From an uncultured Winogradskyella sp. (GTDB taxonomy: Bacteria; Bacteroidota; Bacteroidia; Flavobacteriales; Flavobacteriaceae): a stretch of DNA of 64,000 nt. The stretch is from assembly GCA_913055905.1 (NCBI GenBank), contig CAJXLB010000004.1, forward strand, positions 203,326-267,325, read 5' to 3'. Under the pieces are notes generated by a model. The model did no database searches. It saw nothing but the letters and a program-made list of their open reading frames with translations, and had not been told where the DNA came from. Positions 34,704-43,902 of this stretch are shown one piece after another. The translations under genes were made by a program, and so were the position numbers. Every line of letters begins with the position of its first letter. Positions within the stretch are counted from its first letter, which is position 1.

Positions 34704-35797
34704 TACAGTTTTTAGATGTACATAAAATCAACCAAAGGTTTGAAAACGACTTTCAACAGGCATTAAAGAACTCCCTAAGTTCGAGCAACTACATTCTAGG
34801 GTCTAATGTCTCTAATTTTGAGTCTGAATTTGCGGCCTATTGCGGTTCTAAGTATTGCGTAGGTGTTGCTAATGGTCTCGATGCATTAACCCTTATTCTT
34901 AAAGGGTATATCCATCTTGGGAAGTTGGCAGAGGGCGATAAGGTCATGGTACCAGCAAACACCTTTGTGGCAACGATTTTGTCCGTGATGCATGCTGGTC
35001 TAGAACCTGTTTTTGTAGAGCCCAATGAAAAAACATTTAATCTTGATTATGATAACGTTAAGAAGACCTTTAATGAAGAGATAAAGGCTATAATCATGGT
35101 TCATCTTTACGGCCAATTGGCAGATGTAAAGGCGCTAAAGCGATTTAGTAAGAGTAATAATCTGTTACTCATTGCCGATGCTGCCCAGGCTCATGGCGCA
35201 AAACATAACCAAACTAGAGCAGGCAGTTTTGCAGATGCTGCTGCCTTTAGTTTTTATCCGAGTAAAAATCTCGGAGCTTTAGGTGATGGTGGAGCAATTA
35301 CGACAAGTGATGTAAAGTTATACGAGACCATACGGCTATTGAGAAACTATGGAAGTAGTGAAAAATATAAAAATGAGGTCATCGGTTACAACAGCCGTTT
35401 AGATGATATTCAAGCGGCTTTCCTGAGAATAAAGCTTAAAGAACTTGATAAGGATAATGAAAAACGCAGAACCATTGCCAAAAGATATCTAAGTGAAGTT
35501 CATAATTCAAAAGTTGAAATGCCATTTTACGATGGTTCGGAAAACCACGTATTTTATGCCTTTGTTGTAAAAGTTGAAGATAGAACAGGATTTATGAATT
35601 TTCTTGAAACCAAAGGCGTCAGCACGCTTATTCATTATCCAATCCCACCACATAAACAAAAGGCATTGCAGCGGTTTTCCAATCTCAACCTGCCGATAAC
35701 CGAAGAAATTCATAAAAGCGTTGTAAGTTTGCCAATAAGCCCTGTTATGACCTCAGAGGACGTTGATACGGTAATAGCTGTTTTAAATGCCTACTAA
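34700..35797 (+). CDS. DegT/DnrJ/EryC1/StrS family sugar aminotransferase
   Basis: PLP-dependent transaminase of nucleotide sugars, 365 residues. It has LDALTLILKGY near residue 60, the DAAQAHGAKHNQ at about 154-165 (cofactor aspartate) and FSFYPSKNLGALGDGGAITT at about 176-195, where the Lys of PSKN binds PLP. The sequence resembles FdtB/QdtB 3-aminotransferases more than 4-transaminases, and an FdtA-like ketoisomerase gene is nearby. It therefore likely makes a TDP-3-amino-3,6-dideoxyhexose. The ATG overlaps the previous stop codon, and the flippase gene follows directly. Confidence 0.85.
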   Translation: MIQFLDVHKINQRFENDFQQALKNSLSSSNYILGSNVSNFESEFAAYCGSKYCVGVANGLDALTLILKGYIHLGKLAEGDKVMVPANTFVATILSVMHAGLEPVFVEPNEKTFNLDYDNVKKTFNEEIKAIIMVHLYGQLADVKALKRFSKSNNLLLIADAAQAHGAKHNQTRAGSFADAAAFSFYPSKNLGALGDGGAITTSDVKLYETIRLLRNYGSSEKYKNEVIGYNSRLDDIQAAFLRIKLKELDKDNEKRRTIAKRYLSEVHNSKVEMPFYDGSENHVFYAFVVKVEDRTGFMNFLETKGVSTLIHYPIPPHKQKALQRFSNLNLPITEEIHKSVVSLPISPVMTSEDVDTVIAVLNAY

Positions 35798-37108
35798 TTG
35801 AAGAAATTTATTCACTACATAAATAATGAAGTTTTAGTTAAAGCAGCCAGTCTTAACACTGCAAATATTAGTGTTAAGATTATAGCGGGTATTCTAATCT
35901 CCAAGTTTATTGCCATTTTTATAGGGCCAGAAGGCATGGCTCTTATTGGGAACCTCCGTAATTTTTTAAGTGCCTTACAGTCCATGGCCATTGCCGGACT
36001 CTATAACGGTTTGGTGAAATTTATTGGACGATGCAAAAATGATGCTCTGGCACTAAGTAAAACCTTATCTACAAGTTTTTACTTTGGGTTTTTCGCATCT
36101 ATGACTCTAGCCTTTTTGTGTTATTACAACGCAGAGGCCATAAACAACTTCATCTTTGCTGAAAATTATAACTACGTCTATGTCATTGAGACGATGGCGA
36201 TAGTATTGCCCTTCTACGCGCTAAATATGTTCGCGTTTTCTATAATGAATGGATTTTCCAAGTTTAAAATCCTACTCATCATCAACATTATTGGTCAGAT
36301 TTTAGGTCTGCTGGTAACACTACTGTTAATTTGGCAAGAACATATAGATGGCGCATTGATTGCGGTTGTAATTTCACCTGCGCTAAACTTACTCATTACA
36401 CTTGTGGGCATTCTTTACCGAAAGAATTTAATGTCCTCCATAAAGATTACATTGATTGACTTTTCGGTCGTACAAAAATTAAGTCCTTATATGATGATGG
36501 CCTTGGTGTCATCCATAGCTATACCTATTGTTCTTATACTTATAAGAAACTATATTATTGACGAAATAGGAATGAAGGAAGCAGGCTATTGGCAGGCGAT
36601 GAACCGGGTTTCTGATTATTATTTAATGTTCATCAATTCTTTAATTACGCTCTACATTCTACCGCGTTTCTCTGAAATCAATACCAAAACTGAGTTCCGA
36701 AACGAGGTGTTTAGTTTCTATAAGACCGTGATGCCCTTTTTTGCTGTTATTTTAATTATCATTTTTCTGAGTAGATCGGTATTGGTTAATGTATTGTTCT
36801 CAGAAGATTTTAAACCAGTAGAAGAACTATTTGGATTTCAAATTTTAGGGGATTTTATGCGCGTTTTATCTATGGTAATTGCCTATCAATTTTTAGCAAA
36901 AAAGATGTTTGCCCACTTCATAGTTATAGAGATATTTCTTTTTGTAATCATGTACGTGTCTAGTATTTATTTTATAGACGTTTTTGGGCTAAAAGGCGCT
37001 GTAATGGGTCATTGTTTGAGTTATTTCATGCATTTTGCCATAATATTGTTGATATTTGGTAGTTCTCTATTTGGAGTTATCTCTAATGAGAATATCGATG
37101 AGTTTTAA
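35798..37108 (+). CDS. WzxE-like O-antigen/lipid III flippase
   Basis: Polytopic membrane protein of 436 residues with 12 predicted helices, of the polysaccharide flippase (MATE-like) family. The conserved stretches GPEGMALIGNLRNFLSALQS and EAGYWQAMNRVSDYYLMF match WzxE of the enterobacterial common antigen pathway. The TTG start directly follows the TAA of the aminotransferase gene. It probably flips an undecaprenyl-linked amino-sugar oligosaccharide to the outer face of the inner membrane. A second, related flippase follows 10 bases later. Confidence 0.85.
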   Translation: MKKFIHYINNEVLVKAASLNTANISVKIIAGILISKFIAIFIGPEGMALIGNLRNFLSALQSMAIAGLYNGLVKFIGRCKNDALALSKTLSTSFYFGFFASMTLAFLCYYNAEAINNFIFAENYNYVYVIETMAIVLPFYALNMFAFSIMNGFSKFKILLIINIIGQILGLLVTLLLIWQEHIDGALIAVVISPALNLLITLVGILYRKNLMSSIKITLIDFSVVQKLSPYMMMALVSSIAIPIVLILIRNYIIDEIGMKEAGYWQAMNRVSDYYLMFINSLITLYILPRFSEINTKTEFRNEVFSFYKTVMPFFAVILIIIFLSRSVLVNVLFSEDFKPVEELFGFQILGDFMRVLSMVIAYQFLAKKMFAHFIVIEIFLFVIMYVSSIYFIDVFGLKGAVMGHCLSYFMHFAIILLIFGSSLFGVISNENIDEF

Positions 37109-37118
37109 CAACTAGCGC

Positions 37119-38393
37119 GTGAAACTTCCTAAATTTTTAAGCGGAAATCTTGTACTAAAAATTACCTCTATTAACGCGGTAGTTATCACTGTGAGGTTGA
37201 TAATTTCCGTTTTTATTCAGCGTCTGCTATCTGTAATGGTCGGTGAGGCTGGAATTGCCGCAATAGGCCAAGTCCGAAACTTAATAGGCATGCTAACCAG
37301 TACCTCGACCTTAGGTATTTTTAGTGGTATTGTTAAATACGTTGCTGAATTTAAGGAAGATAAAAAGGAGCTCACCAAAGTGTTCTCTACTGCTACTGTT
37401 TTCCTTTTAGTAGGGTCAGTGGTGTCAGGCCTTATTTTGTTTTTGGGAGCTGGTTTATTTTCAGACCACTTTTTTGGTGCGGAAGCTTTTGCTTACATAT
37501 TTAAACTTTTGGCGGTAATAGTTCCCTTTATTGCTATCAATAGAACGATTAATGCTGTTGTTAATGGGCTTACCGAATATAAGAAGTATGCTAAAATAGA
37601 ATTAATCAGTTATTTGTTAGCTTCGGCAGCACTGCTAATAGGATTGTTTTATTTTGGATTGGACGGTGTCATAGTTGCTATTGCACTGGCGCCCGTACTT
37701 CAATTACTTGTCGTTCTCTTAGTCTTTTATAAACGCTTATCGGCATATGTCCTGTGGTCAAAATTGCGTCCAAGTTGGATATATAGAAATAAATTATTGG
37801 CGTTTACCCTAATGTCTTTTGTTTCCACGTTTCTTCTAAACTATATTGAGCTGGATGTAAGAACACTCATCACGGCAGAACTTAATATCAATGAAGCTGG
37901 TTACTGGACAGCTGTAAACTTTATCTCTAAAAATTACATGGTATTTGCCTCAGGGCTTTTTACGCTTTATGTTCTCCCTAGGTTTTCTAGAATAGACAAT
38001 AGCCATGACTTCAATAAAGAGCTTTTTCAAATCTATAAAACAATATTGCCAATATTTGGTCTCGGAATGATTATTGTTTACTTGGGGAGAAACATTATTA
38101 TAAATCTTGTCTATCCTGATTTTCTTGGAATGGAACCGCTTTTTAAATGGCAATTATTAGGTGATTTTGTACGGCTCTGCGCACTTGTTTTAGCGCATCA
38201 ATTCATTGCTAAGCGTTTAGTGAAGAGTTTTATAATTACAGAGTTTATTTCTTTAGGGCTGTTTTACTTCCTCTCAAAGTTGTTTATAGGGTATTTTGGT
38301 ACAGAAGGAGTTACCCTAGCTCATTTTGTCAGGTACGTCCTCTACTTTGCGATTGTTTTGATCTTTATAAAGTTTTACTATAAGAATAAGTAA
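37119..38393 (+). CDS. Second WzxE-like flippase, paralogue
   Basis: A 424-residue polytopic protein of the same family as the preceding flippase: AGIAAIGQVRNLIGML, VKYVAEFKEDKKEL and EAGYWTAVNFISKNYMVFASGLFTLYVLP align with the upstream gene's regions, yet identity overall looks moderate, so the duplication is old or the two were acquired apart. It starts at GTG, 10 bases after the first flippase. The two may flip distinct repeat units or form a functional pair. It ends 20 bases before a converging glycosyltransferase gene. Confidence 0.85.
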   Translation: MKLPKFLSGNLVLKITSINAVVITVRLIISVFIQRLLSVMVGEAGIAAIGQVRNLIGMLTSTSTLGIFSGIVKYVAEFKEDKKELTKVFSTATVFLLVGSVVSGLILFLGAGLFSDHFFGAEAFAYIFKLLAVIVPFIAINRTINAVVNGLTEYKKYAKIELISYLLASAALLIGLFYFGLDGVIVAIALAPVLQLLVVLLVFYKRLSAYVLWSKLRPSWIYRNKLLAFTLMSFVSTFLLNYIELDVRTLITAELNINEAGYWTAVNFISKNYMVFASGLFTLYVLPRFSRIDNSHDFNKELFQIYKTILPIFGLGMIIVYLGRNIIINLVYPDFLGMEPLFKWQLLGDFVRLCALVLAHQFIAKRLVKSFIITEFISLGLFYFLSKLFIGYFGTEGVTLAHFVRYVLYFAIVLIFIKFYYKNK

Positions 38394-38413
38394 GATAGGT
38401 ACAATAGGCTAAT

Positions 38414-39556
38414 CTATATTTTTGATTTCCATAGCTCTAGATAATGCTTGGCACTGGTAACGTAGTGATGGTGCTCCTCTATAAATCGCCTTGCATTTGT
38501 GGAAATTTCACTAATACGTTCTGGATTCTCTATGAGCCAAGAGAGCTTAGCAATTATGGCCTTTACATTTGGTAAGGCATTTATGGCTACAGTATCTTCT
38601 TCAAGGTTGTAATAGTCTAACCACTCTTGCTCAGCACCTGTAAATACAACTTTTCCCTTAGCCATAGCTTCTAAAGCGTTATAGCCTTGGTCGTAAGCAT
38701 AAACTTGGTCGAGTAAAATATGCGCGCTGTTATATGCTTCAATATATTGCTGGTACGGAACATCTCGCATCGTGATAATATCTACACGATCGTTGTATTT
38801 GGATTTTATTTCAATCAAGGCGTCTTCAAACAAATCATTGCCTTTTTTGTAATAGTGCATGGAATTAATCCCGTGGAATATTATGATTTTTCCAGAAATA
38901 TCAATAGGTTGATAGCTAATCTTATCAGTATTCACTGGATTTGGCACCATGCCTAGATACTTTGGATGTCCCTTAAGTGGTAAGTGATAATCCATATCAG
39001 AGGCAATGACGCCTTTCACCGTACTAAAAATATGTTCATGCAGATTTTTGAACTTTGGATTTAAAAATTTAAGGCCGTAACTGTCGCTGTGAGCATCATC
39101 TTTATGAAGATAATAGGGTGTTAGAATGGAATATTTGAATTGATTTTCATTAGCAAAATTTACACTGGTGTAGTCAGTGCCGCAAGACAACAAAAAACTA
39201 GTGTCATTCCAACTGCTTAAAAGGTCAAAAATTTGCTTTTCGGTTTGAACTGTACAGCCAAAGGGTGCTTCATTAATAAACTGGACAATATCAAATTGGC
39301 TTGCTTTTGATTTAAGGTTTTTAATCTGTGCTTTAATGTTCTGAGACTCTAAATCGTAACCAAATAGGTAATAAAGCCCATTTTTAAAGGTCTTTCTCAG
39401 TCCAGAAGTATAGCGCCTTCGAATCGGTAGGTCAACAGGGTAGTTTTTAAATCCGTCATGATGTCCGAGCAAAACAACTTCGTGGCCAATTTTTTCAAGA
39501 CCTTCCTTTAAGGAATTATGAAGTCTGCTATACTCACCAACGAGCAAAATTCTCAT
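38414..39556 (-). CDS. Glycosyltransferase, GT4-like
   Basis: A 380-residue protein that starts MRILLVGEYSRLHNSL, the usual GT-B opening strand and glycine-rich loop. The C-terminal half contains IIIFHGINSMHYYKKGNDLF, a Rossmann segment, and EAMAKGKVVFTGAEQEW, in the place of the GT4 donor-binding E-x7-E motif (EAMAKGKVVFTGAE). It is likely retaining and cytoplasmic. The donor and acceptor are unknown. It is transcribed against the flippase operon and divergently from the next glycosyltransferase. Confidence 0.75.
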   Translation of the reverse strand: MRILLVGEYSRLHNSLKEGLEKIGHEVVLLGHHDGFKNYPVDLPIRRRYTSGLRKTFKNGLYYLFGYDLESQNIKAQIKNLKSKASQFDIVQFINEAPFGCTVQTEKQIFDLLSSWNDTSFLLSCGTDYTSVNFANENQFKYSILTPYYLHKDDAHSDSYGLKFLNPKFKNLHEHIFSTVKGVIASDMDYHLPLKGHPKYLGMVPNPVNTDKISYQPIDISGKIIIFHGINSMHYYKKGNDLFEDALIEIKSKYNDRVDIITMRDVPYQQYIEAYNSAHILLDQVYAYDQGYNALEAMAKGKVVFTGAEQEWLDYYNLEEDTVAINALPNVKAIIAKLSWLIENPERISEISTNARRFIEEHHHYVTSAKHYLELWKSKI

Positions 39557-39565
39557 TTATATCGT

Positions 39566-39573
39566 TACATTTG
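39566..39573 (+). promoter_or_regulatory. Predicted -7 element of GT4 gene
   Basis: TACATTTG fits TAnnTTTG, 18 bases before the ATG at 39591. No clear TTTG lies upstream, so strength is uncertain. Confidence 0.5.
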
Positions 39574-39590
39574 CCTCAAAGATACTATTA

Positions 39591-40682
39591 ATGCCAAAAG
39601 GGAAGGCGAAAAAGATTTGTTTAGTGGTTATGTCGCTTGGTGGAGGCGGTGCGGAGAGGGCTTCAGGATTATTATCCCAGCTTTTAGATAGATTAGGTTA
39701 TGAGGTCCACGTTGTCAGTGTTATGGATGTCATTGAGTTTTCTTATGCTGGCACATTACTCAATCTAGGAGCTTTAAAACCAGAAAAGAATACCTTATTT
39801 TCTAGAATACATCGTTTCAAGATTCTGAAGCGATACCTTAAGCAAAATAATTTTGACTATGTCATTGACACCAGAACTCGTATAGGTAATCTTAAAGAGT
39901 TTATTATTTCCAAATTTTTGTACGTACCTAAACAGACTATCTATGTAGTACATAGCTCTAAATTGAGCGCCTATCTAAACACCTCTAAATGGTTAGGAAA
40001 ACTGTTGTATGGCAATGCTCACAGTATTGTGGCAGTCTCAAAATCAATTGCAAGAAAAATTAAAACAGATTACGGTATTAAGAATGTTACAACCATTTAC
40101 AACGCTGTCGATTTATCAAAAGCAAATGCCACAACTAAAACAAAACCTGACCAAGCAAGGTATATTTTATTTTACGGACGTCTGGTTGATGATATAAAAA
40201 ATATTTCACTTCTAATAGAGGCGTATTCCAAATCTATTTTGGTCAAAGAAAATATTAAGCTGAAAATCTTAGGGGAAGGAGAGGATGGAATTAAACTTAA
40301 GAAAAAAGTGGAGGCTCTAGATTTATCTGATGTTGTGGAGTTTTTGCCTTACACTACAGAGCCCTTCCAGATGGTGTCTGACGCATATTTTGTGGTTTTA
40401 ACAAGTAGATACGAAGGGTTTCCTATGGTGATTGTAGAGGCTTTATCGTTGGGTACACCCGTAGTTTCTGTGGATTGTGAATCTGGGCCAAATGAAATTA
40501 TCATCCATGAGAAGAACGGATTGTTAGTAGAAAATCATAATGCAGAGGCTTTTGCTAAGGCCATGAATCGTATGGTTAACGATAAACATCTATATTTACA
40601 ATGCAAAAGTAATGCGGCAAAAAGCGCAGGCCAATTTTCAGCTGAGGAGATTGGAAAGAAATGGAACCAATTACTAAGATAG
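39591..40682 (+). CDS. Family 4 glycosyltransferase
   Basis: A GT-B enzyme of 363 residues. It starts with KKICLVVMSLGGGGAERASG, the typical GT4 loop, and ends with the donor-site motif SRYEGFPMVIVEALSLGTPVV (about 270-290), in which EALSLGTPVV and EGFP are the E-x7-E element; YILFYGRLVDDIKN marks the second domain. This is a retaining transferase, sugar unknown, probably extending the repeat unit. It lies 10 bases before the ketoisomerase gene, so they are cotranscribed. Confidence 0.9.
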   Translation: MPKGKAKKICLVVMSLGGGGAERASGLLSQLLDRLGYEVHVVSVMDVIEFSYAGTLLNLGALKPEKNTLFSRIHRFKILKRYLKQNNFDYVIDTRTRIGNLKEFIISKFLYVPKQTIYVVHSSKLSAYLNTSKWLGKLLYGNAHSIVAVSKSIARKIKTDYGIKNVTTIYNAVDLSKANATTKTKPDQARYILFYGRLVDDIKNISLLIEAYSKSILVKENIKLKILGEGEDGIKLKKKVEALDLSDVVEFLPYTTEPFQMVSDAYFVVLTSRYEGFPMVIVEALSLGTPVVSVDCESGPNEIIIHEKNGLLVENHNAEAFAKAMNRMVNDKHLYLQCKSNAAKSAGQFSAEEIGKKWNQLLR

Positions 40683-40692
40683 TCCTAGCCCT

Positions 40693-41100
40693 ATGAAACT
40701 AGATTCCATACAAATTATTGATATACCCAAGGTCCATGACGAACGCGGTTCATTAGCCGTTATTGAAAAAGAGCTTATTCCGTTTAAAATAAAACGCGTC
40801 TATTATCTCTATGATGTGCCTACGGATAGCTATAGAGGAGGCCATGCACATAAGCAACAAGAATCTCTGATTATAGCCCTAAGCGGAAGTTTTGAGGTTA
40901 TCGCAGATGACGGTCTCGAAAAAAAACGCATAATGCTCAATAAACCCACAAAGGGTTTATACATACCCACAGATATTTGGCGTGAAATCGACAATTTTTC
41001 TTCAGGAGCTGTTTGTTTGGTACTTGCTTCTACAGAATTTGACGAGGCAGAATATATTAGGGATTACAATGAGTTTTGTCAATCAAAAGGCGAGGTGTAA
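40693..41100 (+). CDS. TDP-4-oxo-6-deoxyglucose 3,4-ketoisomerase (FdtA-like)
   Basis: A small cupin of the WxcM/FdtA/QdtA family, 135 residues. The signature RGGHAHKQQ (about 48-56) carries the histidines of the active site, and IPTDIWREIDNFSSG the second half of the cupin. FdtA converts TDP-4-oxo-6-deoxyglucose to the 3-oxo isomer, the substrate for a 3-aminotransferase such as the DegT-type enzyme 5 kb upstream. No other isomerase in the region could fill this role. It overlaps a converging glycosyltransferase gene by 22 bases. Confidence 0.85.
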   Translation: MKLDSIQIIDIPKVHDERGSLAVIEKELIPFKIKRVYYLYDVPTDSYRGGHAHKQQESLIIALSGSFEVIADDGLEKKRIMLNKPTKGLYIPTDIWREIDNFSSGAVCLVLASTEFDEAEYIRDYNEFCQSKGEV

Positions 41101-42020
41101 AGGCGCTTCTTCAAAAGGTAGAATTTAAGTCTCTTTAAGATTTTTAATACACTTGGTGGCATAAGTAGTAGTAGCCGTAACTTCTTTTTAAGGTGTTTTA
41201 AGTCAATATCCTGTTTTAATGTTTTAAAACTTTCAAAATCACCTCTAAGTTTTGCTTCCATTGCTATCATAAAACGGTTAACATCCAAATAAGCCTTTAG
41301 TGAAGGATTGTTTTGTTCGGCTGCTTTGTGTTTCCGTATCATCTTTAACAGATTCGGAATATTTTTCGTCAAAGAGAGGTGATTGTCCTGAGCGTAAATC
41401 TTCTTTAGTGCTGTGGACTCTGAGGAGAAGGCTACTTTAAAATCACAAGCCAGTCTAATCCATAGGTCATTGTCTTCGCCCCAACCCAGTTCTTCATCAA
41501 AAATATAGCCTTGATCGGTTACCGCTTTCGGTATGGCCACGGCAGATGTCCATAGAATACTATCGCCCAAACTGCTCTTAAAGAAATCTTCGACCACACC
41601 AAAGAATGGCTCGTCTATATGATTAAATTTTGGTTGCTTTACGTAAGTTTCAAAATAATGTTTCTCATAGGATGTAGCGTAAACACCACAGTTAGGGAAG
41701 GCGTCAATTAAGGCTTTTAACTCAGCCAGATGTTTATCCAACCAAATATCATCACCGTCGCATAACGCTATATAATTACCTTTGGCTTGTTTGATTCCAT
41801 AATTTCTAGCAGGTGATACGCCTTGGTTTTCTGTAGGGAAGATTTTAATCCTCGAATCTTCTATAGATTTTAGAACCGCCAAGCTGTTGTCGGTACTGCC
41901 ATCGTCAACAATGATAATTTCAAAGTCGGTAAAGCTTTGCTTAAGAATACTTTCAATGGTAGACTTTACATATTTTGCCTTATTAAAAACGGTTACTACT
42001 ACCGAGAAAAATGGTGTCAT
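41079..42020 (-). CDS. Family 2 glycosyltransferase
   Basis: A 313-residue GT-A enzyme. It opens with FSVVVTVFNKAKYVKSTI, IIVDDGSTDNSL at about 36-47 and the DXD-type DGDDIWLDKH near 92-101. GWGEDNDLWIRLA (about 180) is the usual acceptor-side loop. The C-terminus (about 280-313) is basic and hydrophobic and may attach to the membrane. The donor is unknown. The second GT2 gene lies 8 bases upstream on the same strand and is likely cotranscribed. Confidence 0.88.
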   Translation of the reverse strand: MTPFFSVVVTVFNKAKYVKSTIESILKQSFTDFEIIIVDDGSTDNSLAVLKSIEDSRIKIFPTENQGVSPARNYGIKQAKGNYIALCDGDDIWLDKHLAELKALIDAFPNCGVYATSYEKHYFETYVKQPKFNHIDEPFFGVVEDFFKSSLGDSILWTSAVAIPKAVTDQGYIFDEELGWGEDNDLWIRLACDFKVAFSSESTALKKIYAQDNHLSLTKNIPNLLKMIRKHKAAEQNNPSLKAYLDVNRFMIAMEAKLRGDFESFKTLKQDIDLKHLKKKLRLLLLMPPSVLKILKRLKFYLLKKRLYTSPFD

Positions 42021-42028
42021 CTATTCTT

Positions 42029-42910
42029 TTACCTTAATGCGCAAAGGTAGCCTAATTTATAGAATTGAAGGAGTTTAACGTTGGGCGCTTTACTCAATAA
42101 TTGCTGTTTTAACGGTTTTTTTAAGGCTTTAAAAACGATACCGATAAATGGAGCAAGACCATAACTCTTCAATCTTTTAAAACTGTTTAGCAACGTACTT
42201 GAAGCGTAGGGCACAGCACCAGTTTTTTGCAATTTAAAAGCGGTTTCAACGGCTTTTTCAACTTTGCCTAAAAACGTTTCATTATCATCCAGTCCTTTAT
42301 GGATTGCCGCATTATCAATATGAAGCACCTTGGTTTTGGCAGCTTTCATTAAGGAACCAAAAAGTATGTCGTAGCCGTAGCCTTCGCTATTGATTTGGGA
42401 GGATAATTCTAAAAAAACAGTTTTCTTGATTAGAAAATTAGCTGAAACTATGTGTTTGTAGAGTAATTTATTTCTTCTTTCAGCACTAATATCTTCATAG
42501 GTTTTACCGTAAGTCCAACGTAAGAGTTCGTTTTGATTTGGTTTGGTGTCTTGGTAGGAGCATCCGCCGTAAACGGCATCATATTTACCGTCAAGATAAG
42601 GTAAATAGGTTTTTAGGAAAAAATTATTTTCTAATTCTACATCGGCATCTAAGAACAGAAGCCATGGATACTTGGCTTTATTGGCAAGAGCTTTTCGTGT
42701 GGAAATCCTTCCTCGGTTAGTTTGTGCAATACTATGAACTGCACCTTGTGTTTGTGCACAGTAATGACTGTTTTCTTTCAGGAATTCTTCAGACCCATCT
42801 TCCATACACAGAATTTCAACATCAATGTCTATAAGGTCCATGCAACGCCCTAATCCCTCCAAAAGTGATTTTATTGGATAATTGTAAATGGGAATTAGTA
42901 TAGAAAGCAT
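42029..42910 (-). CDS. Family 2 glycosyltransferase
   Basis: A 293-residue GT-A-type protein. It opens with LSILIPIYNYPIKSLLEGL; LCMEDGSEEF near 34-43 replaces the common DDGS element, and LFLDADVELEN near 86-96 is the metal-binding DXD region. The family's third motif is recognisable in EGYGYDILFGSLM (about 170). It lies upstream of the other GT2 gene and 32 bases downstream of ftsE. Substrate unknown. Confidence 0.85.
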   Translation of the reverse strand: MLSILIPIYNYPIKSLLEGLGRCMDLIDIDVEILCMEDGSEEFLKENSHYCAQTQGAVHSIAQTNRGRISTRKALANKAKYPWLLFLDADVELENNFFLKTYLPYLDGKYDAVYGGCSYQDTKPNQNELLRWTYGKTYEDISAERRNKLLYKHIVSANFLIKKTVFLELSSQINSEGYGYDILFGSLMKAAKTKVLHIDNAAIHKGLDDNETFLGKVEKAVETAFKLQKTGAVPYASSTLLNSFKRLKSYGLAPFIGIVFKALKKPLKQQLLSKAPNVKLLQFYKLGYLCALR

Positions 42911-42942
42911 AGCAACTGCGTTAGTCTAAAAATGGCGAATGG

Positions 42943-43629
42943 TTAAGAGCTTTTGCGTTGAACGACTTCAAACACCTTATTTTCATCACATTTTAGTGTT
43001 TTGCTTGGGTATTTTAAAAGTAAAGCGTAATCGTGAGTTGCCATGAGAATGGTGTTTCCATTCTTGTTTATGTCCTGTAAAACTTCCATCACCTCGATAC
43101 TGGTTTGAGGGTCTAAGTTACCTGTAGGTTCATCGGCCAAAATGAGTTCTGGATCATTAAGCAAGGCGCGAGCGATGGCAATTCGTTGCTGCTCACCGCC
43201 AGATAGTTCATGCGGAAACTTAAATCCTTTGGTTTTCATACCAACTTTATCCAGTACATGCTCAATGCGCTCGTTAATGGCATTTTTTTCTTTCCATCCA
43301 GTGGCCCTAAGCACAAATTGTAGATTACTATTTACGGTTCTATCAGGTAAGAGCTTAAAATCTTGAAATACGATGCCTAATTTTCGTCTTAAAAACGGAA
43401 TATCTTTCTCTTTCATGGTCCTTAAGTTAAAGCCCACTACAGAGCCTTCACCTTCAGTAAGTTCTAAGTCGCCATAAAGCGTTTTCATAAAACTACTTTT
43501 ACCACTACCGGTTTTACCAATGAGATATACAAAATCACCTTTTTGCAATTCAAAATTTACGTTTGAAAGTACCATATGGCCGCCTTGATATATGGTCACG
43601 TTTTTTAATTGTAAAACCGTTTCAGACAT
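42943..43629 (-). CDS. ftsE: Cell-division ATP-binding protein FtsE
   Basis: ABC ATPase that works with FtsX in septal peptidoglycan hydrolase control, 228 residues. Walker [10 protein letters not shown] (about 38-46), signature [17 protein letters not shown] near 138-154 and Walker [13 protein letters not shown] near 160-171 are intact; [17 protein letters not shown] and [15 protein letters not shown] are FtsE-type. The permease ftsX is not beside it, which is common in Bacteroidota. It heads the two-gene GT2 run only by proximity. Confidence 0.88.
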   Translation of the reverse strand: MSETVLQLKNVTIYQGGHMVLSNVNFELQKGDFVYLIGKTGSGKSSFMKTLYGDLELTEGEGSVVGFNLRTMKEKDIPFLRRKLGIVFQDFKLLPDRTVNSNLQFVLRATGWKEKNAINERIEHVLDKVGMKTKGFKFPHELSGGEQQRIAIARALLNDPELILADEPTGNLDPQTSIEVMEVLQDINKNGNTILMATHDYALLLKYPSKTLKCDENKVFEVVQRKSS

Positions 43630-43858
43630 AGTTGCTTTGTGCCAATTTTAGATTAGCGTAAATGTATTGTTAAAAATATCAAATGCCAAATATGTTTAAC
43701 AATGGCAGCTAGGTAAAAAAACTGATTTATATAATAATTATTGTAAGATTCAACATATTTGAATAGTTACGATTTCAAAGGCTGTCATCCTTTTCAATAA
43801 TTCGTGGCCAATGATATAATTTCAAATCTAATCTACCGTTATAGAAGTTGTATTGATT

Positions 43859-43866
43859 TATATTTG
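43859..43866 (+). promoter_or_regulatory. Predicted -7 element of TPR gene
   Basis: TATATTTG fits TAnnTTTG and would start transcription near 43870, about 30 bases before the ATG at 43903. This supports the shorter start over an ATG at 43804. No clear TTTG lies 20 bases upstream. Confidence 0.5.
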
Positions 43867-43902
43867 CCAGCATCAATTAATTTCAATCAAAAAACTACGC
43901 AG

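Noticed and set aside
43804-43902. Longer N-terminus for the TPR protein
   Set aside because: The extension destroys the signal peptide position and lies upstream of the -7 element at 43859.
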